Of a stretch of DNA of 64,000 nucleotides, positions 12,801 to 23,219 are shown one piece after another (position 1 is the stretch's first letter; each line of letters opens with the position of its first letter). A program made the translations under genes and the position numbers. The notes below the pieces were generated by a model. It was not told where the DNA came from and did not search any database. It saw nothing but the letters and a program-made list of their open reading frames with translations. This DNA is from Cristatella mucedo (Eukaryota > Bryozoa > Phylactolaemata > Cristatellidae), in NCBI GenBank assembly GCA_009760855.2, contig WPIO01000009.1, forward strand, positions 7,994,501 through 8,058,500, given 5' to 3'.

Positions 12801-13782
12801 CCGCGGCACATATAAGACATGCACAGGCAGTGACATTGCCAGGATTTTCATCGTGTGGGGGTAAGACCCACAAATTTTTCACGTAGGGAAGGGCTAGAAC
12901 CGAAGCTAATGAAAAATGATAGTGCAAAATCATTATGTTTATTTGACACAAACTCGGTGGTTGCTCATAAAGTTGAATAAAGACATAATTTCGTCGTTTG
13001 TGATGAAAGGGGTAGAGGAATAGGGCTGGCCCAGGTCGCAGCCCCTCGGTAATGGGCAAATGCCCTTAGCACCTTGGCTCATCCACTGCGTGCAGGTTCT
13101 TAGGCATCCATTGCATTGCAGCCTTTGCTATCACATAGATTCTTACTTGACTAAGAAGAGGTGAAGCCTCGGCAGGTAATGCTAAGCAAACGATCATAAC
13201 ATGATATCACATTCCGCTAGCTAACAACTAAAAAAATACTAGTGATGTATGTAATTGTATGTCCATCTGTTACTCCACAAAGACTAAGAGGGCGTTAAAA
13301 AGCAAACGATCATAACATGATATCACATTCTGCTAGCTAACAACTAAAAAAATACTAGCGATGTAATGTAATTGTATGTCCGTCTGTTACTCCACAAAGA
13401 CTAAGAGGGTGTTACCAGGGAGAGTTTTCTATGGCACACTTAAGACCTAAGCAGCCTTAAGACCTAAGCATGCTGGGTGGGCACGAGGTAACTTTCTCAC
13501 ACTATATAAGAAACGTGGCATGGCAGCAAAAAAAGAACCAAGTGAGTTTGGAGGATGGTTTCTCAGCTATCAATTCGTCATGTCCACAGCATGTTAAGGC
13601 TTCGGACGGCAATGGGAAAATGCAACGAGGGCACGCCAATGTTTGCATCAGTAACTTCTGAAAGGTTTCATCAAGCTGAGGAATCTGTGCGCATCTCCAA
13701 AAAGAAGCAAGCATTGCCGTCATACCAACGATTTATCTTAAGAATAATAATTAGTAGTTTGCATAGTGCTCTAAAATAACTT

Positions 13783-13836
<54 letters not shown>

Positions 13837-16800
13837 CACAATACAACTCACTGTAAGAGAATCAATCGCCAAGGGTAACTGAAAGGCAAGGTCTCGTCCA
13901 TGCAAACGCAAACAAATATCATGCTTCGGCCACCATGCTTAAGCAAAAATGGAAGATACTCACATGACCCGCAGTGAGTAAGACCTCTGACCGGCAGAAT
14001 GCGCTGAATTAAACACAGGCATGCAAGCTAAGCTCACCGAAACAAAAAAGGACGAGTTCACTGGGGCGAAAGAAAAGCTGACTGCAAAAAAATCGTCTTG
14101 AACTAAGACTTTTAATGATGCATAACAATTGTATGTCGTTTGACTGTAGCCTGAAGCAACTTCCACACTTGCTTTACAGCACAATGGCTAGATGCTGATG
14201 AGCAGGTGGCATGACAGAATACTGTAGGAGCAAGGACTGATAAGTGGCGGAGATGGGTGCTTGCTCAGTATTCACAGCATCGTCTCGAGCCACGTGCTCT
14301 CCCTCAAGTGTTGCAATGAATCACTTTACTTTGTGGTCATCAGGCCTGCTATAATCCTGGCAGCCAATCTTAAAGTCTGCCTTCGGAAGCCTTTGCTTAC
14401 AAGCAATAAACCCGTGATGGCACACTAGGTAAGGCAGTTGCTTTCACGACCTCGGTCCCGGGGTCGTGGGTTCGATTCCTGCTGTGGGCGATTCTTTATC
14501 GCCACTGGAAGCGGTGGCGATAGCCGTAAAGGGTCTTCTGTCGCTACACAAAAAGAGGCTGTTTAATCAGCTAGGATTTATTTATTTATTTAATACGTGA
14601 CATGATTCTTGACGATGCTTTTGACCTGCTTCCTTAGACTAAGACCTGGCTGAAATCAACTAACAGCCTGACCATAAGCGATGAAACGCCCTGACAGGCT
14701 GCTCTTTATTTTATGTCCTAGATCTGGTGGAGTCACCATTGGTGAGCCGTGATGGCACACTAGGTAAGGCGGTTGCTTTCACGACCACGGGCCCGAGGTC
14801 GTGGGTTCGATTCCTGTGGTGGGCGATTCTTTATCGCCACTGCAAGCGGTGGTGAAAGCCGTAAAGGCTCGTCTGTCTATACAAAAAGAAGCAATTTAAT
14901 CAGCTAGTACATATATTGTCGCACACCCCTCCCTAAAATTCAAACCGTTGACAGTACCCTCAATGCAGTCTTTCGAATCTCTTGATTTAAGTCCCCCAAC
15001 AGCAAATTGCCATTGGTAGCAGTGACTTACTGCCCACCAGGTACCAAGTCCTCCTTTAGCTAAGGTTTTCCAGATGTTATTTCGAATCTGCGGGCATGAA
15101 AGCAACCTTCCCTCATTCCCTTTGCAGCAAATGCAAAGCGCCTAGAAAGAGATTGAGTTCTCTGAGGGTGCTTTATCAAGTGCATTATTATTATTATTAT
15201 TATTATTATTTTGAAGATATAACTGACGCCTTAAGCGCCAAATTCCATGCATTGACTGACTGCGCATGATCCCACTCACAACAAGGGTCATCCACTCGAT
15301 CAAATACTCTCCCAACTGTATACTATCGCCCCCTATTGTTACCAAGTTCTGGACATCTGACCATATGCATACCCAATTCAACCTGCAGTGTATGCCTTTC
15401 TCTGCATACATAATCATCTCGCGAAAACTTGACCCTTAAGATGCTGTTCAAACGAAAATATCTTCTTTGTCCCTGCCGCTTAATCCATCTTCTGATGTGC
15501 CATCATTCGCAAAATGCTACAATAAGGCACTAGTCAACATTCTTGACGAGTTTGCACCTCTGATTAAGCACAAAATGGGTCCAGCCTAGATGGCCTATGG
15601 TTTACGACAGAGATAAAACTAGCTGGGTCTTATAAGCACAAGCTTGAGAAAGCTTACACAAGATTAGCACTGACTATCGACAGGCATACAGGGACTACTA
15701 TGGATCCTACCAATCTAGGCAAAGGACAAGTCTAGCTTCTATTAAAATATTTAATCATAGATGCCGAATCCAAACAAATGCCTACTATAAATCTTCTCCT
15801 TAACCACTCCCAGCTTAGCTCCTTACTTAGAGACAATTCCGGTGATCTAGCTGATAGCTTAACAAGAGTTTTTGTCAGAAAGACAGTCAAGTTGAGAAAG
15901 TAATAAGAACCAATCCTCAAGATTGGTCTGCTAGCATCTCCCTAGTGACTGCGGCTCATATCTTAGTGTGCCATTCCCAATTGACTTGTCATTAGATGAG
16001 CACATTTCCTCTACTGTCAAGTTGTACTACTCTTAGTTAAGGAACGTTGCAAAAATCAGGACATTCCTTGATAAGAATACCATAGCGAAAGTAGTTCTTG
16101 AGTTTGTGACACTGCATCTGTACTATTGCAATCCTCTGTATTCATGACTCTCTGTCTTCACCCTTAATCGTCTGCGACTGGTACACACCTCTGTCCATAC
16201 CTAAGGTAACAGCATCTCCTCTGGACACATGTCTCTATGTAACATCCCTACAGCAATCGTATTATTCAGTTCTGTGCAGCATCTCAATGTCGGCATTTAC
16301 AGTGGCCACAAGTGACCTCAACCTGAAATTCATCTCCCAGTCACAGAGGAGTACTAGTCCTCTAGACCCTATTTCCAGAGTCCTACTTCTACTATGTACA
16401 GATCTACTGCTGCCATGCATAAAGTAACTAAAATAATAAATATGACCTTGGCCTTAGGTCTTTCCCTGCACCTTGCAAAGAGGCTGCCATTAGGCCGCTA
16501 ATTAAGCAAGCTGTCCGACCAAGAGAAGTTTGCCCTGTATCCCTACTGCCATTTATATGTAAGACACTTAAACGAGTAGTGGCAGATTAGCTAAAATCTT
16601 AGATTAAAACTTCAAACCCAGCAAGCTCGAGTATGGTTTTAGACCTAATCACTCGTTAGAGTGAGCCTTGCTTCAGGACTATAACAACCTCCTCAGGAAT
16701 GCAAACTTAATACAAGTCTCCTTGCCTGTTCTTTTGCTTTGCTTGATCTTTCGGCAGCCTTTGATACTATGAACATCAAGTCCTTCTGGAGTGCTTCCAA

Positions 16801-18283
16801 TCTCGCCAGGGCATCAATGCTATTGTGATGCAATGGTCTATGTCATATCTTAGTCTACGACTACGCAGTGTTGAAGTAAGCAGGAAAAGATCATCCGAAT
16901 AACCACTGACGTATGGAGTATCTCGAGGCTCGGTCCACTTCTTTTACGTTTTTACTCTCCTGCTTGCCAATGTGATCTCCATGAACAATCTAGGTTTTCA
17001 CTTCTATACAGCTGACGCACGGCTGTACCTATGCTCTCATACCTTCCAGCACTCCAGCATGTCAAATTCTCCCTACTCCTTTGTTGCCTGTATTGATGAC
17101 ATCCACATACGGATGGCAGCAAACTTTCTCAAACTGACTCGCGATAAAACCAACTTACTAGTTATGGGAAAATTAAGCGTGACTCGGAAATTGGAGACCT
17201 TAACGGTCAAAATCAGCTCAGCTGGCATATCTCCTGTAGCATCTGCACGAAAACTAGGTGTGCGGTTTTAAAGTGACCTCTCACTAGACGACCACAGCAG
17301 CTCCACAGTCGTCTGCCTACTTTCCGATACATAACATTGCTAAAATTCGAGCCTGCGTAGACAGGGAGACTATACCTAAATTGGTCAATGTATTTGTGAC
17401 CCCCATTCGACTTCTGTAACTCACTAGTTGCTGATCGACCGGCCTGTGCAATCAAGCACTTCCAGTTAGTGCAAAACTCTACAGCTAGGCTTGTGAGTGT
17501 CACAGCTGTTACTTCATACCACTTTCTCACCGACCTGCACTGGCTTCATATCAAGCAACGTCTCGACTTCGAGGTTCCGTCACTCACTTTTAGGTCCCTT
17601 CATTTTCTGGGTCCAGCCTACCTATCAGAACTAGTCCCCCACCAGGCTAGGCATCGTGCCACCTGCTTTTATGACTTATAAAATCGTTTAGCCATGCCTC
17701 GAATCAACCTCAAATCCTTTGGAGACCAAGCATTTAGTTCGCATGCTCCCAAAGCCTAGAACCCACTTCCGTCTGACATCACGACATCCCTTGACATAAA
17801 ATTTAAAGAGGTTAAAAACGCACCTGCTTCTCACATCGTTTGCTGGGCCCTTGTGATTCGTCATTCGCACAGCGCCTTAAGAGAACTGAATCTTTATCTA
17901 GGAGCTTCACCTATGCAACAGGGCTGGAGCTAACTACCTCGGTAGTCAAAGGTTAGCAAAGGTAGTCAAACCCTCACCACGGTTGTTAAAAGCGGGTACT
18001 GTCTACTTATTCGTGCTTACACTGTGCATGTCACCACTACCCATATTTAAATGATGACAATGTACGCTACCTCCAATCATGTCATGCTTGCTGACATGGT
18101 ACATGTTACCACTATGAGGTCATGCTTCTTTTACAGCACATGTCAGGTACCTAGAAAGAAATTAAGTTCTCTGAAGGCTATACCAACGTATTACTATTGT
18201 TATTATTACTGACTATGTCACCTAGGATCTCGAGGCATACGAGCGCTTCTCTCATTATATATACATATATGTATGTATGTATG

Positions 18284-18335
<52 letters not shown>

Positions 18336-18474
18336 CAGAAATTGCCGCCCGCTAGTGCATTTTGCGGTTGCAATCGATCATTCGATTCAAGGCACCCAGA
18401 GAAAATATGTATGTATATATGTATATATATATATATATATATATTTTATATATCGATCATTCGATTATAAAATA

Positions 18475-18556
<82 letters not shown>

Positions 18557-18619
18557 CATATTTTCTCTGGGTGCCTTGAATCGAATGATCGATTGCAACC
18601 CAGAGAAAATATGTATGTA

Positions 18620-18681
<62 letters not shown>

Positions 18682-19245
18682 CATATTTTCTCTGGGTGCC
18701 TTGAATCGAATGATCGATTGCAACCGCAAAATGCACTAGCGGGCGGCAATTTCTTGGGCAGCACGCTCTGACGCTTCCCGCAGAAGAAAACAATCTCCGA
18801 AATAAAACCCGCGGATTCACTGCAGGAAATTATATGACGAGGCAGCGTTCGAAACACAGCTACGCCACTATCGCGCCTTCAACAAAACGCGCGTAGCCAC
18901 TGGCTCGGCGCGACCGGTTCTGTCCTGTGTAAGCCAGTAATCACGGAGTTCCATACGCAGTGTCTCATAATATATCTGTTACAAGTTTCGTCGTGCGATT
19001 AAATTACGAGCACACCCGCGGCCTCCAACTCGTTACTTCAGGCCTTAGAGCCACACCTAAGAGTAGCTGGCAGTCGCCACACCACATTGCATAAGCGAGC
19101 CACTGTCGTCGTTATTTCGCACCAAAAAACGGTCGCTATAGCTTCTCTTACCTTTCTGCACCCCCTTCGTAGCATTAGCATACGTGAGCCCGACACATTG
19201 CCTGGCTACTCTGGGTAGCAGCTGCACCACTCGGCTAAGCGCCAT
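9705..19245 (-). CDS. NDUFB5: NADH dehydrogenase [ubiquinone] 1 beta subcomplex subunit 5 (complex I SGDH subunit), spliced, 5 coding exons
   Basis: Join of 19152-19245, 11340-11501, 10598-10659, 10258-10364 and 9705-9849 on the minus strand: 570 nt, 189 aa, the length I recall for human NDUFB5. The family is an accessory, non-catalytic single-pass subunit of the membrane arm of mitochondrial complex I, in the inner membrane. Residues 1-31 are an Arg-rich, Ser/Ala-containing presequence with almost no acidic residues. Residues 63-85 form one hydrophobic segment ([19 protein letters not shown]). The family block [18 protein letters not shown] follows, then [18 protein letters not shown] and a charged helical C-terminus. 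All four junctions keep phase (1, 1, 0, 2). Introns 1, 2 and 4 are GT-AG; intron 3 is GC-AG. The start at 19245 has a good Kozak context (GCCATGG). An in-frame ATG at 19332 would add 29 residues including acidic ones, which fits a presequence less well. Identification is strong; the exon 1 join rests on phase, length and the presequence. Confidence 0.93.
9934..10005 (-). mobile_element. LINE-A 3' tail fragment in NDUFB5 intron 4
   Basis: AATAATAATACATTTGTACC then a mutated hairpin. Confidence 0.6.
10117..10180 (-). mobile_element. LINE-B tail fragment in NDUFB5 intron 4
   Basis: TTAATGTAATGTAATGTATC and CTCCATCTGTAACCCC...AAAGACTAGG: the minus-strand LINE-B 3' end with ACATT-type repeats. 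Confidence 0.65.
10258..10364 (-). CDS. NDUFB5: NDUFB5 coding exon 4
   Basis: 107 nt encoding residues 107-141 plus two bases of Arg142. Acceptor ATTTGTTTAG, donor CTCAG|GTACTC. Contains [18 protein letters not shown], which matches the R-W-x-A-R...YD-PEK-YE pattern of the family. Confidence 0.95.
10598..10659 (-). CDS. NDUFB5: NDUFB5 coding exon 3 (conserved PAELAEIP block)
   Basis: 62 nt encoding residues 86-106, the most conserved part of the family. Acceptor CTTATTTCAG at 10660-10661. The downstream boundary is AAG|GCATGT, a GC donor. A GT lies 4 nt further on, but using it would shift exon 4 out of frame. Confidence 0.94.
10746..10893 (+). mobile_element. SINE-2 (tRNA-derived) in NDUFB5 intron 2
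   Basis: Head TTTGGCACAGTGGTTAAGGT, B box GGGTCGAGCCCC, then a 3' half (CTGAATAGAGATTAAGTTCT; GGGCGCTATACAGATGAATT) that mirrors the LINE-A hairpin. Confidence 0.85.
11340..11501 (-). CDS. NDUFB5: NDUFB5 coding exon 2 (membrane span)
   Basis: Acceptor TTCTCTTTTTGCAG just above 11501, donor GTTG|GTAAGT below 11340. Encodes residues 32-85 plus the first base of Gly86, including the basic-aromatic lead-in ([13 protein letters not shown]) and the only transmembrane helix. Confidence 0.95.
12155..12245 (-). mobile_element. LINE-B tail fragment in NDUFB5 intron 1
   Basis: CCATCTGTAACTTCACAAGAC and GAGTTTTGTCTATAGGGCAC match the LINE-B 3' end. Confidence 0.6.
12281..12438 (-). mobile_element. SINE-1 (second subfamily)
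   Basis: Begins TTAGCTGATTTAGCAGCCTC; on the minus strand the B box is GGGTTCGAATCC and the head carries AGGTGCTTGCTCTTCACGAC. Confidence 0.85.
13186..13413. repeat. About 115-bp tandem duplication including a LINE-B tail
   Basis: AGCAAACGATCATAACATGAT...ACTCCACAAAGACTAAGAGGG appears twice head to tail with few differences; the unit ends in a minus-strand LINE-B 3' end. More LINE-B tail follows to about 13450. Confidence 0.85.
13784..13834. repeat. (CT)n microsatellite
   Basis: About 25 perfect CT units inside NDUFB5 intron 1. Confidence 0.97.
14411..14593 (+). mobile_element. SINE-1 in NDUFB5 intron 1
   Basis: Near-complete copy: CGTGATGGCACACTAGGTAA, B box GGGTTCGATTCC, ending ATTTATTTATTTATTTAA. 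Confidence 0.92.
14746..14914 (+). mobile_element. SINE-1 in NDUFB5 intron 1
   Basis: GCCGTGATGGCACACTAGGT with a good B box. Its ATTT tail is almost lost. Same orientation as the copy 150 bp before it. Confidence 0.9.
15113..15225 (+). mobile_element. LINE-A 3' tail fragment
   Basis: CCCTTTGCAGCAAATGCAAA, intact hairpin, and a long ATT tract (15184-15212). Confidence 0.85.
15226..16270 (+). mobile_element. LINE-A internal pieces, out of order
   Basis: 15300-15910 resembles the linker between endonuclease and RT ([24 protein letters not shown]). 15940-16270 instead resembles the region after the RT ([11 protein letters not shown]). The RT itself lies downstream, so at least two copies are spliced together or nested. 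Confidence 0.65.
16280..18205 (+). mobile_element. LINE-A, longest copy (RT to 3' end)
   Basis: RT N-terminal motifs (FRPNHSLE near 16650; [11 protein letters not shown] for [11 protein letters not shown]), the RT palm with [11 protein letters not shown] for FYADDTQLYL near 17000, [17 protein letters not shown], then the RT C-terminus. It ends in the 3' UTR and ATT tail at 18205. Many stops; inactive. Confidence 0.82.
18256..18754. repeat. Inverted-repeat (foldback) structure with TA-rich core
   Basis: Arm AGAAATTGCCGCCCGCTAGTG... (18337-18420) is perfectly reverse-complemented at about 18671-18754. A third, shortened copy in inverted orientation (18551-18598) and a short direct piece (18597-18625) lie between, all separated by (TA)n with TATG/CATA steps. 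Preceded by a (TA)n tract (18256-18332). Confidence 0.9.
19152..19245 (-). CDS. NDUFB5: NDUFB5 coding exon 1 (mitochondrial presequence)
   Basis: Encodes residues 1-31, beginning [16 protein letters not shown], plus the first base of codon 32. The donor is AAAG|GTAAGAG at 19151. The single leftover G joins AT at the start of exon 2 to make an Asp codon. The exon lies in CpG-rich DNA, as expected near a housekeeping promoter. It is 7.65 kb from exon 2, so transcript evidence for this join would be welcome; no competing presequence exon was seen nearer. Confidence 0.85.
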
Positions 19246-19499
19246 GGCTAGCCCCACCGCCGCAGCTTGTGGCGCGGTAAGAGCAGTGCAAGCAATATCC
19301 GACGGTTGACCTTTTTTTAGAACGACTCCCAACCGCTCAATGTTAGAAAATACTAGTGCCTCGTTGAATTTTAAGCCCGTTCCTCGCTCGCCCTTTCACT
19401 ACCTCGCGGCACACCGCGGCAGAATCGGCAGAGGCGGATGGAGCGACGGTGGTTGGTGTCCGAAAAACAGTGGCTGTGGACGTCAGCTCGACGACGATG

Positions 19500-19572
19500 G
19501 TCGATGGCTCACGTTGCCGGCTGGTCGCAAAAGGCCGTGGCTCACGTTGCCGGCTGGTCGCAAAAGGCCGTG
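19500..19572. repeat. 33-bp direct repeat, two copies
   Basis: TGGCTCACGTTGCCGGCTGG followed by TCGCAAAAGGCCG is repeated head to tail in the CpG-rich 5' flank of NDUFB5. Confidence 0.9.
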
Positions 19573-19664
19573 CACCAGCTCGCCTCTTGCGATCAGCCGT
19601 CAGGTAGCCTGTGGGGTCAGCTATTGATGCTAGCTGCTATGTCGAGGATTGTAGGGTCTAGTTT

Positions 19665-19762
19665 GCATCGTTTATAGATAGGCTTTGCTGCTTAGATAGG
19701 CTCGTCCATTGCTGCATAGATAGGCTCGTTTATTGCGGCTTAGATAGGCTCGTTCATGCTGC
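19665..19762. repeat. Short tandem repeat, about 25-bp unit
   Basis: Unit GCTTAGATAGGCTCGTTCAT recurs about four times with changes. Confidence 0.85.
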
Positions 19763-19825
19763 CCTGTACATTGCAGCTGCGTGTGTAGGTGCGGCAAACT
19801 TGTGACCTTAAGGTCAAGGGGGCGT

Positions 19826-20105
19826 GTAGTTTGAGTGTATGCCGGCTCCTCTAATGAGTCTGTGATTTGGCATGGACACCGGCCGGTAACCGCTGGTGGC
19901 CAGATGGTGAATTCACCATCAGGGTCGGCCGCTGCACAGTTGTGGTCCTCGATGAATCATCGGGGTCAACCAGAGGAGTGGAGGAGGAGAGAGACGAGTG
20001 TGAGAAGGGGGCGAAGGCAGTCGTGCGTCTTGCTGCTCCGTGCCTTGTACAATAAACCGTTGGCGTTGTTCTGGGCCAGCGTTCCGTATGCCAAACCACA
20101 GTAGG
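19826..20105 (+). repeat. LTR-like block (solo LTR or element 3' end)
   Basis: Begins TGTAGTTTGAGTG directly after a purine-rich run (AAGGTCAAGGGGGCG), like a polypurine tract. About 220 bp later is CTGCTCCGTGCC then CAATAAACCG, a likely polyadenylation signal in an R region. No coding sequence of an element was recognised upstream, so it is either a solo LTR or a 3' remnant. It lies about 580 bp upstream of the NDUFB5 start. Confidence 0.5.
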
Positions 20106-20940
20106 CACTTAGCATATCGAAACGGCGGCGTTCTAAATATGCCAGATCGCGCCTGCCGAGATACATTCATTATTAGCAGCTCCGGAATTGTAAAGAAGTG
20201 GAACCGCTTCTGTCGTAATCCGCGCTTATGCAGCGTAGAAGCCCATGTACTCTGGAGTCCGTAGTAGCTTCGCAGTCGCGCTGAGTGACACTCTGGCCCA
20301 TAAGAGATGTGGGAGCTGCTGCGCACTGCGGCTTATGTCGGGTGCCTGTAACCAAGCGGATCTGTCTAATGAACTTCCCTGCGCTGTGGATATCTATGGA
20401 GGGTGTGGTCGCTCTTCGCCGCCGCTGCCGCGCCGCACTACCGTCGGCGTACCTGAGCGCATTGGTGCTATACATTCGAATTGCCCGCCGCGACTTCGCG
20501 GCTCGCTCCTTCGCTGTTATTCGTCGCGTACCTGCGGCGGGGACTAGCGCCTTTACAGCGACAGCAGCGTTAGCGGTCTAGCTGGGTCCCGACATGCGAG
20601 CCACTCCACGCCGCCATCTCGTTGGAGCCAATAATGTTGCAAAGAAATTGTGTCGAATTTCAAACCTCCACCGGGCGGGCGTCCTCCAAGTATATAATAA
20701 ACAAAGCGAGCGTGCGTTCAGGTATTCGACTGGAAATTTATGCTACCGCTTTTTACACTGCGATAGGCCCTAATTTTTTGGAGCTGTGTTTCGCGACGCC
20801 GCGTAATTTTGCAATTTACTAAACTACATGTCTGCGAAGATGACTTCAATTCCACCTTCAATCCACCAATCCACGCGTGCTTGAGCGCACCGCAATCACG
20901 TTCTTTTGGGTGACTGACTTGCAATTAAGGGGAGCATAGA
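20106..20940. other. Unassigned, CpG-rich to about 20.6 kb
   Basis: Several overlapping open frames, including a 135-codon minus frame overlapping the LTR-like block, are explained by GC-rich composition. No domain recognised. Confidence 0.3.
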
Positions 20941-20941
20941 A

Positions 20942-21716
20942 TCTTCATAACATTGCTAAAATTCGGGCTTGTTTAGATAAGGATACCACATCCAAGTTGG
21001 TCCATGCATTCGTGACATCCCGTCTCGACTTCTGCAACTCACTGCTTACTGGCCTACCGGCATGTGCGATCAGGCGATTACAGCTGGTGGAAAACTCCGC
21101 AGCTAGGCTTGTCTGTCGTGAGCGTCGCTGTTGCCACATTACACCACTTCTCGCCGACCTGCATTGGCTACCAGTCAAGCAACGGATTGACTTAAGGGTT
21201 TTGTCGCTCGCTTTTAGGTCCCTTCATTCTATGGCTCCAGCCTATCTGTCAGATATACTACCCCATCAGGCCAAGCATCGTACCACCCGCTTTTCGGAAT
21301 CCAACAGTCTAGAAATACCTCATACAAACCTTAAATCCTTTGGAGACCGTGCATTTAGTTCGTATGCTCCCAAAGCCTGGAACTCCCTCCTGACGTGCGT
21401 CAGAACATCCCCTGACCTGACCACATTTAAAAAGAACTTAAGAACACACCTATTTAGGACAGCATTTAGTGGGTCCCTGTGATTCGTCCTTGATGTGCTT
21501 ATGCGTGCTGACACTGTGCATGCTGCCACTAACCACATTTGCATGCTGACCCTGTGCATGTCACCCCTAACCATGTTACTCATTTTGTTTGTTTATCAAG
21601 CATGATATTACTCACCATTCAATTGCATTTTCCTTAGCAGCAAATGTAAAGCGCCTAGAAAGAGATTAGGTTCTCTGAGGGCGCTTCATCAAGTGCATTA
21701 TTATTATTATTAATAG
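20942..21716 (+). mobile_element. LINE-A 3' third, best-preserved copy
   Basis: Open frame 20997-21482 (161 codons): FVTSRLDFCNSLLTGLPACA, LQLVENSAARLVCRERRCCH, LADLHWLPVKQRIDLRVLSL, ending FKKNLRTHLFRTAFSGSL. Then 3' UTR, hairpin and ATT tail. This is the reference copy for the other fragments. Confidence 0.92.
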
Positions 21717-21954
21717 AATACTGTGAAGCCATGGTACGATTGAAATTTCTGCCGCGCGTCTCCGTTTACGTTGGATGGGTAGACAAGGAAGAGTGGAATT
21801 CAACCGAACCTAAAACAATCCAACCTCTATTCTTCCGGTTGCTGTTGCTGCACTCAACCTGGAAAGCAAAGAATATGTTTACTGTTGTGCAAGTTTAGCT
21901 GTAGCTCCCTCTACTATTTTCTACAGATTAGAATGCTGCAGCATGCCATTTATG

Positions 21955-22230
21955 GCAGAATTTAGTGAGGCTCTGTGATTCGTCCTTTATGTGCTTACGC
22001 ATGCTAACGCTGTTTCTTGCTGCCACTAACCACACTTGCATACTGACCCTGTGCACGTCATCCATTATCACGTTATTCTTGTTGTTTATTAAGCATGCTA
22101 CCACTAACCATTCAATCGTATTTCCTTTGCAGTAAATGTAAAGTGCCTAGAAAAAGATTGAGTTCTCTGAGGGCGCTTTAAAAAATTATTGCTATTATCA
22201 TTTTTATTATTATTATTATTAATTTTGTCG
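21955..22230 (+). mobile_element. LINE-A 3' UTR and tail fragment
   Basis: GTGATTCGTCCTTTATGTGC, ACTAACCACACTTGCATACT, hairpin, tail of ATT repeats to 22220. Confidence 0.85.
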
Positions 22231-23100
22231 TCATGAGGAAGAGGTTCTGGATCGAAGTCTTACAAAAATAACGAGCTCTTGTTAGCCTGAGAAAGCGAGC
22301 CTGCGAAGCTAAAGTCAAATTAGCGACTTGGGTCGGCAGAGCGATTTTAGCGGTCGCTGGCTTCGGTGAAGCTTCACTTCCTCGCCGTATCGATAACGAC
22401 GTGGAGAGGCAGTACCAATCGCGACTAGAAAATTTGCACTAGCCCTAATAACCCGCACTACAAATTTTGGAAAATGAAATGAATAAATCTTTACTTTAGT
22501 CCTTGAAATGTTATCATTATTCTCCTGTTTTGTCACGCAGCTCAGGAAGCATTTATTTAGGGAAATTCTAAGATCAGCAACCACTACACATGCTCAGAAC
22601 CGATAGTTGTGCTGAACCAAAATGTCTAAGGAAACAAGTTAAGGAGTTTATAAATAATGATGAAAGGTGTTAATGGAATGTTAATTGAAGCACGTGCTAA
22701 TGGCTCTAGGCTGGCAAAGCACCAAGGTACAGAAAAGAAGATGGGTTAATATCTATAATACATCTTCTTGATAAGATAAGATCTTCTTTTCTTACCTTAG
22801 TGTTAGTTAATATCTTCTTGCTTCTCGCATGTCATCTCGAGTGAGTTTTAAAGCCAACTTCGAAGGCCAGCAACGAGCTCGACCCCTGCGTATACAGTGT
22901 CAACAAATTCTAGGCCACTGCAGCTCTATCGGCGAAAAGAAATCTCCCGTAGTCATGAGGCCGCTGATACGAACAGATGGCTACATTTTTATACATTATT
23001 CAACCTAGCACATGCTAAACTAAAGCAAAAGTTCACAGACTTTAGGAGCACTTACTGCCACCCACTCGAATCACTGTAAATATTTTGCATTCGATATCAA
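22231..23100. other. Unassigned
   Basis: No recognisable coding sequence; a local direct repeat of ATCTTCTTGATAAGATAAGA type is at 22760-22820. Confidence 0.3.
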
Positions 23101-23102
23101 GA

Positions 23103-23141
23103 ATATATATATATATATTATATAGTTTACATATATATAAA

Positions 23142-23219
<78 letters not shown>

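Larger units (their letters stand above)
18760..19640 (-). promoter_or_regulatory. CpG-rich block around NDUFB5 exon 1, probable promoter
   Basis: Dense CpG around and upstream of the NDUFB5 start in a window that is mostly CpG-poor. No TATA box stands out. The block contains a 33-bp direct repeat (about 19505-19570). This is inferred from composition and position only. Confidence 0.5.

Noticed and set aside
13186-13413. CRISPR-like direct repeats
   Set aside because: Only two long units without spacers in animal DNA; a simple tandem duplication.
18273-18857. Open frames rich in Tyr/Ile or Met/Tyr repeats on both strands
   Set aside because: They are translations of (TA)n with TATG steps in the inverted-repeat region, not genes.
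19245-19332. NDUFB5 start at the upstream in-frame ATG (19332)
   Set aside because: It would add 29 residues including acidic ones, less like a mitochondrial presequence. The 19245 ATG has a better Kozak context and gives the usual length.
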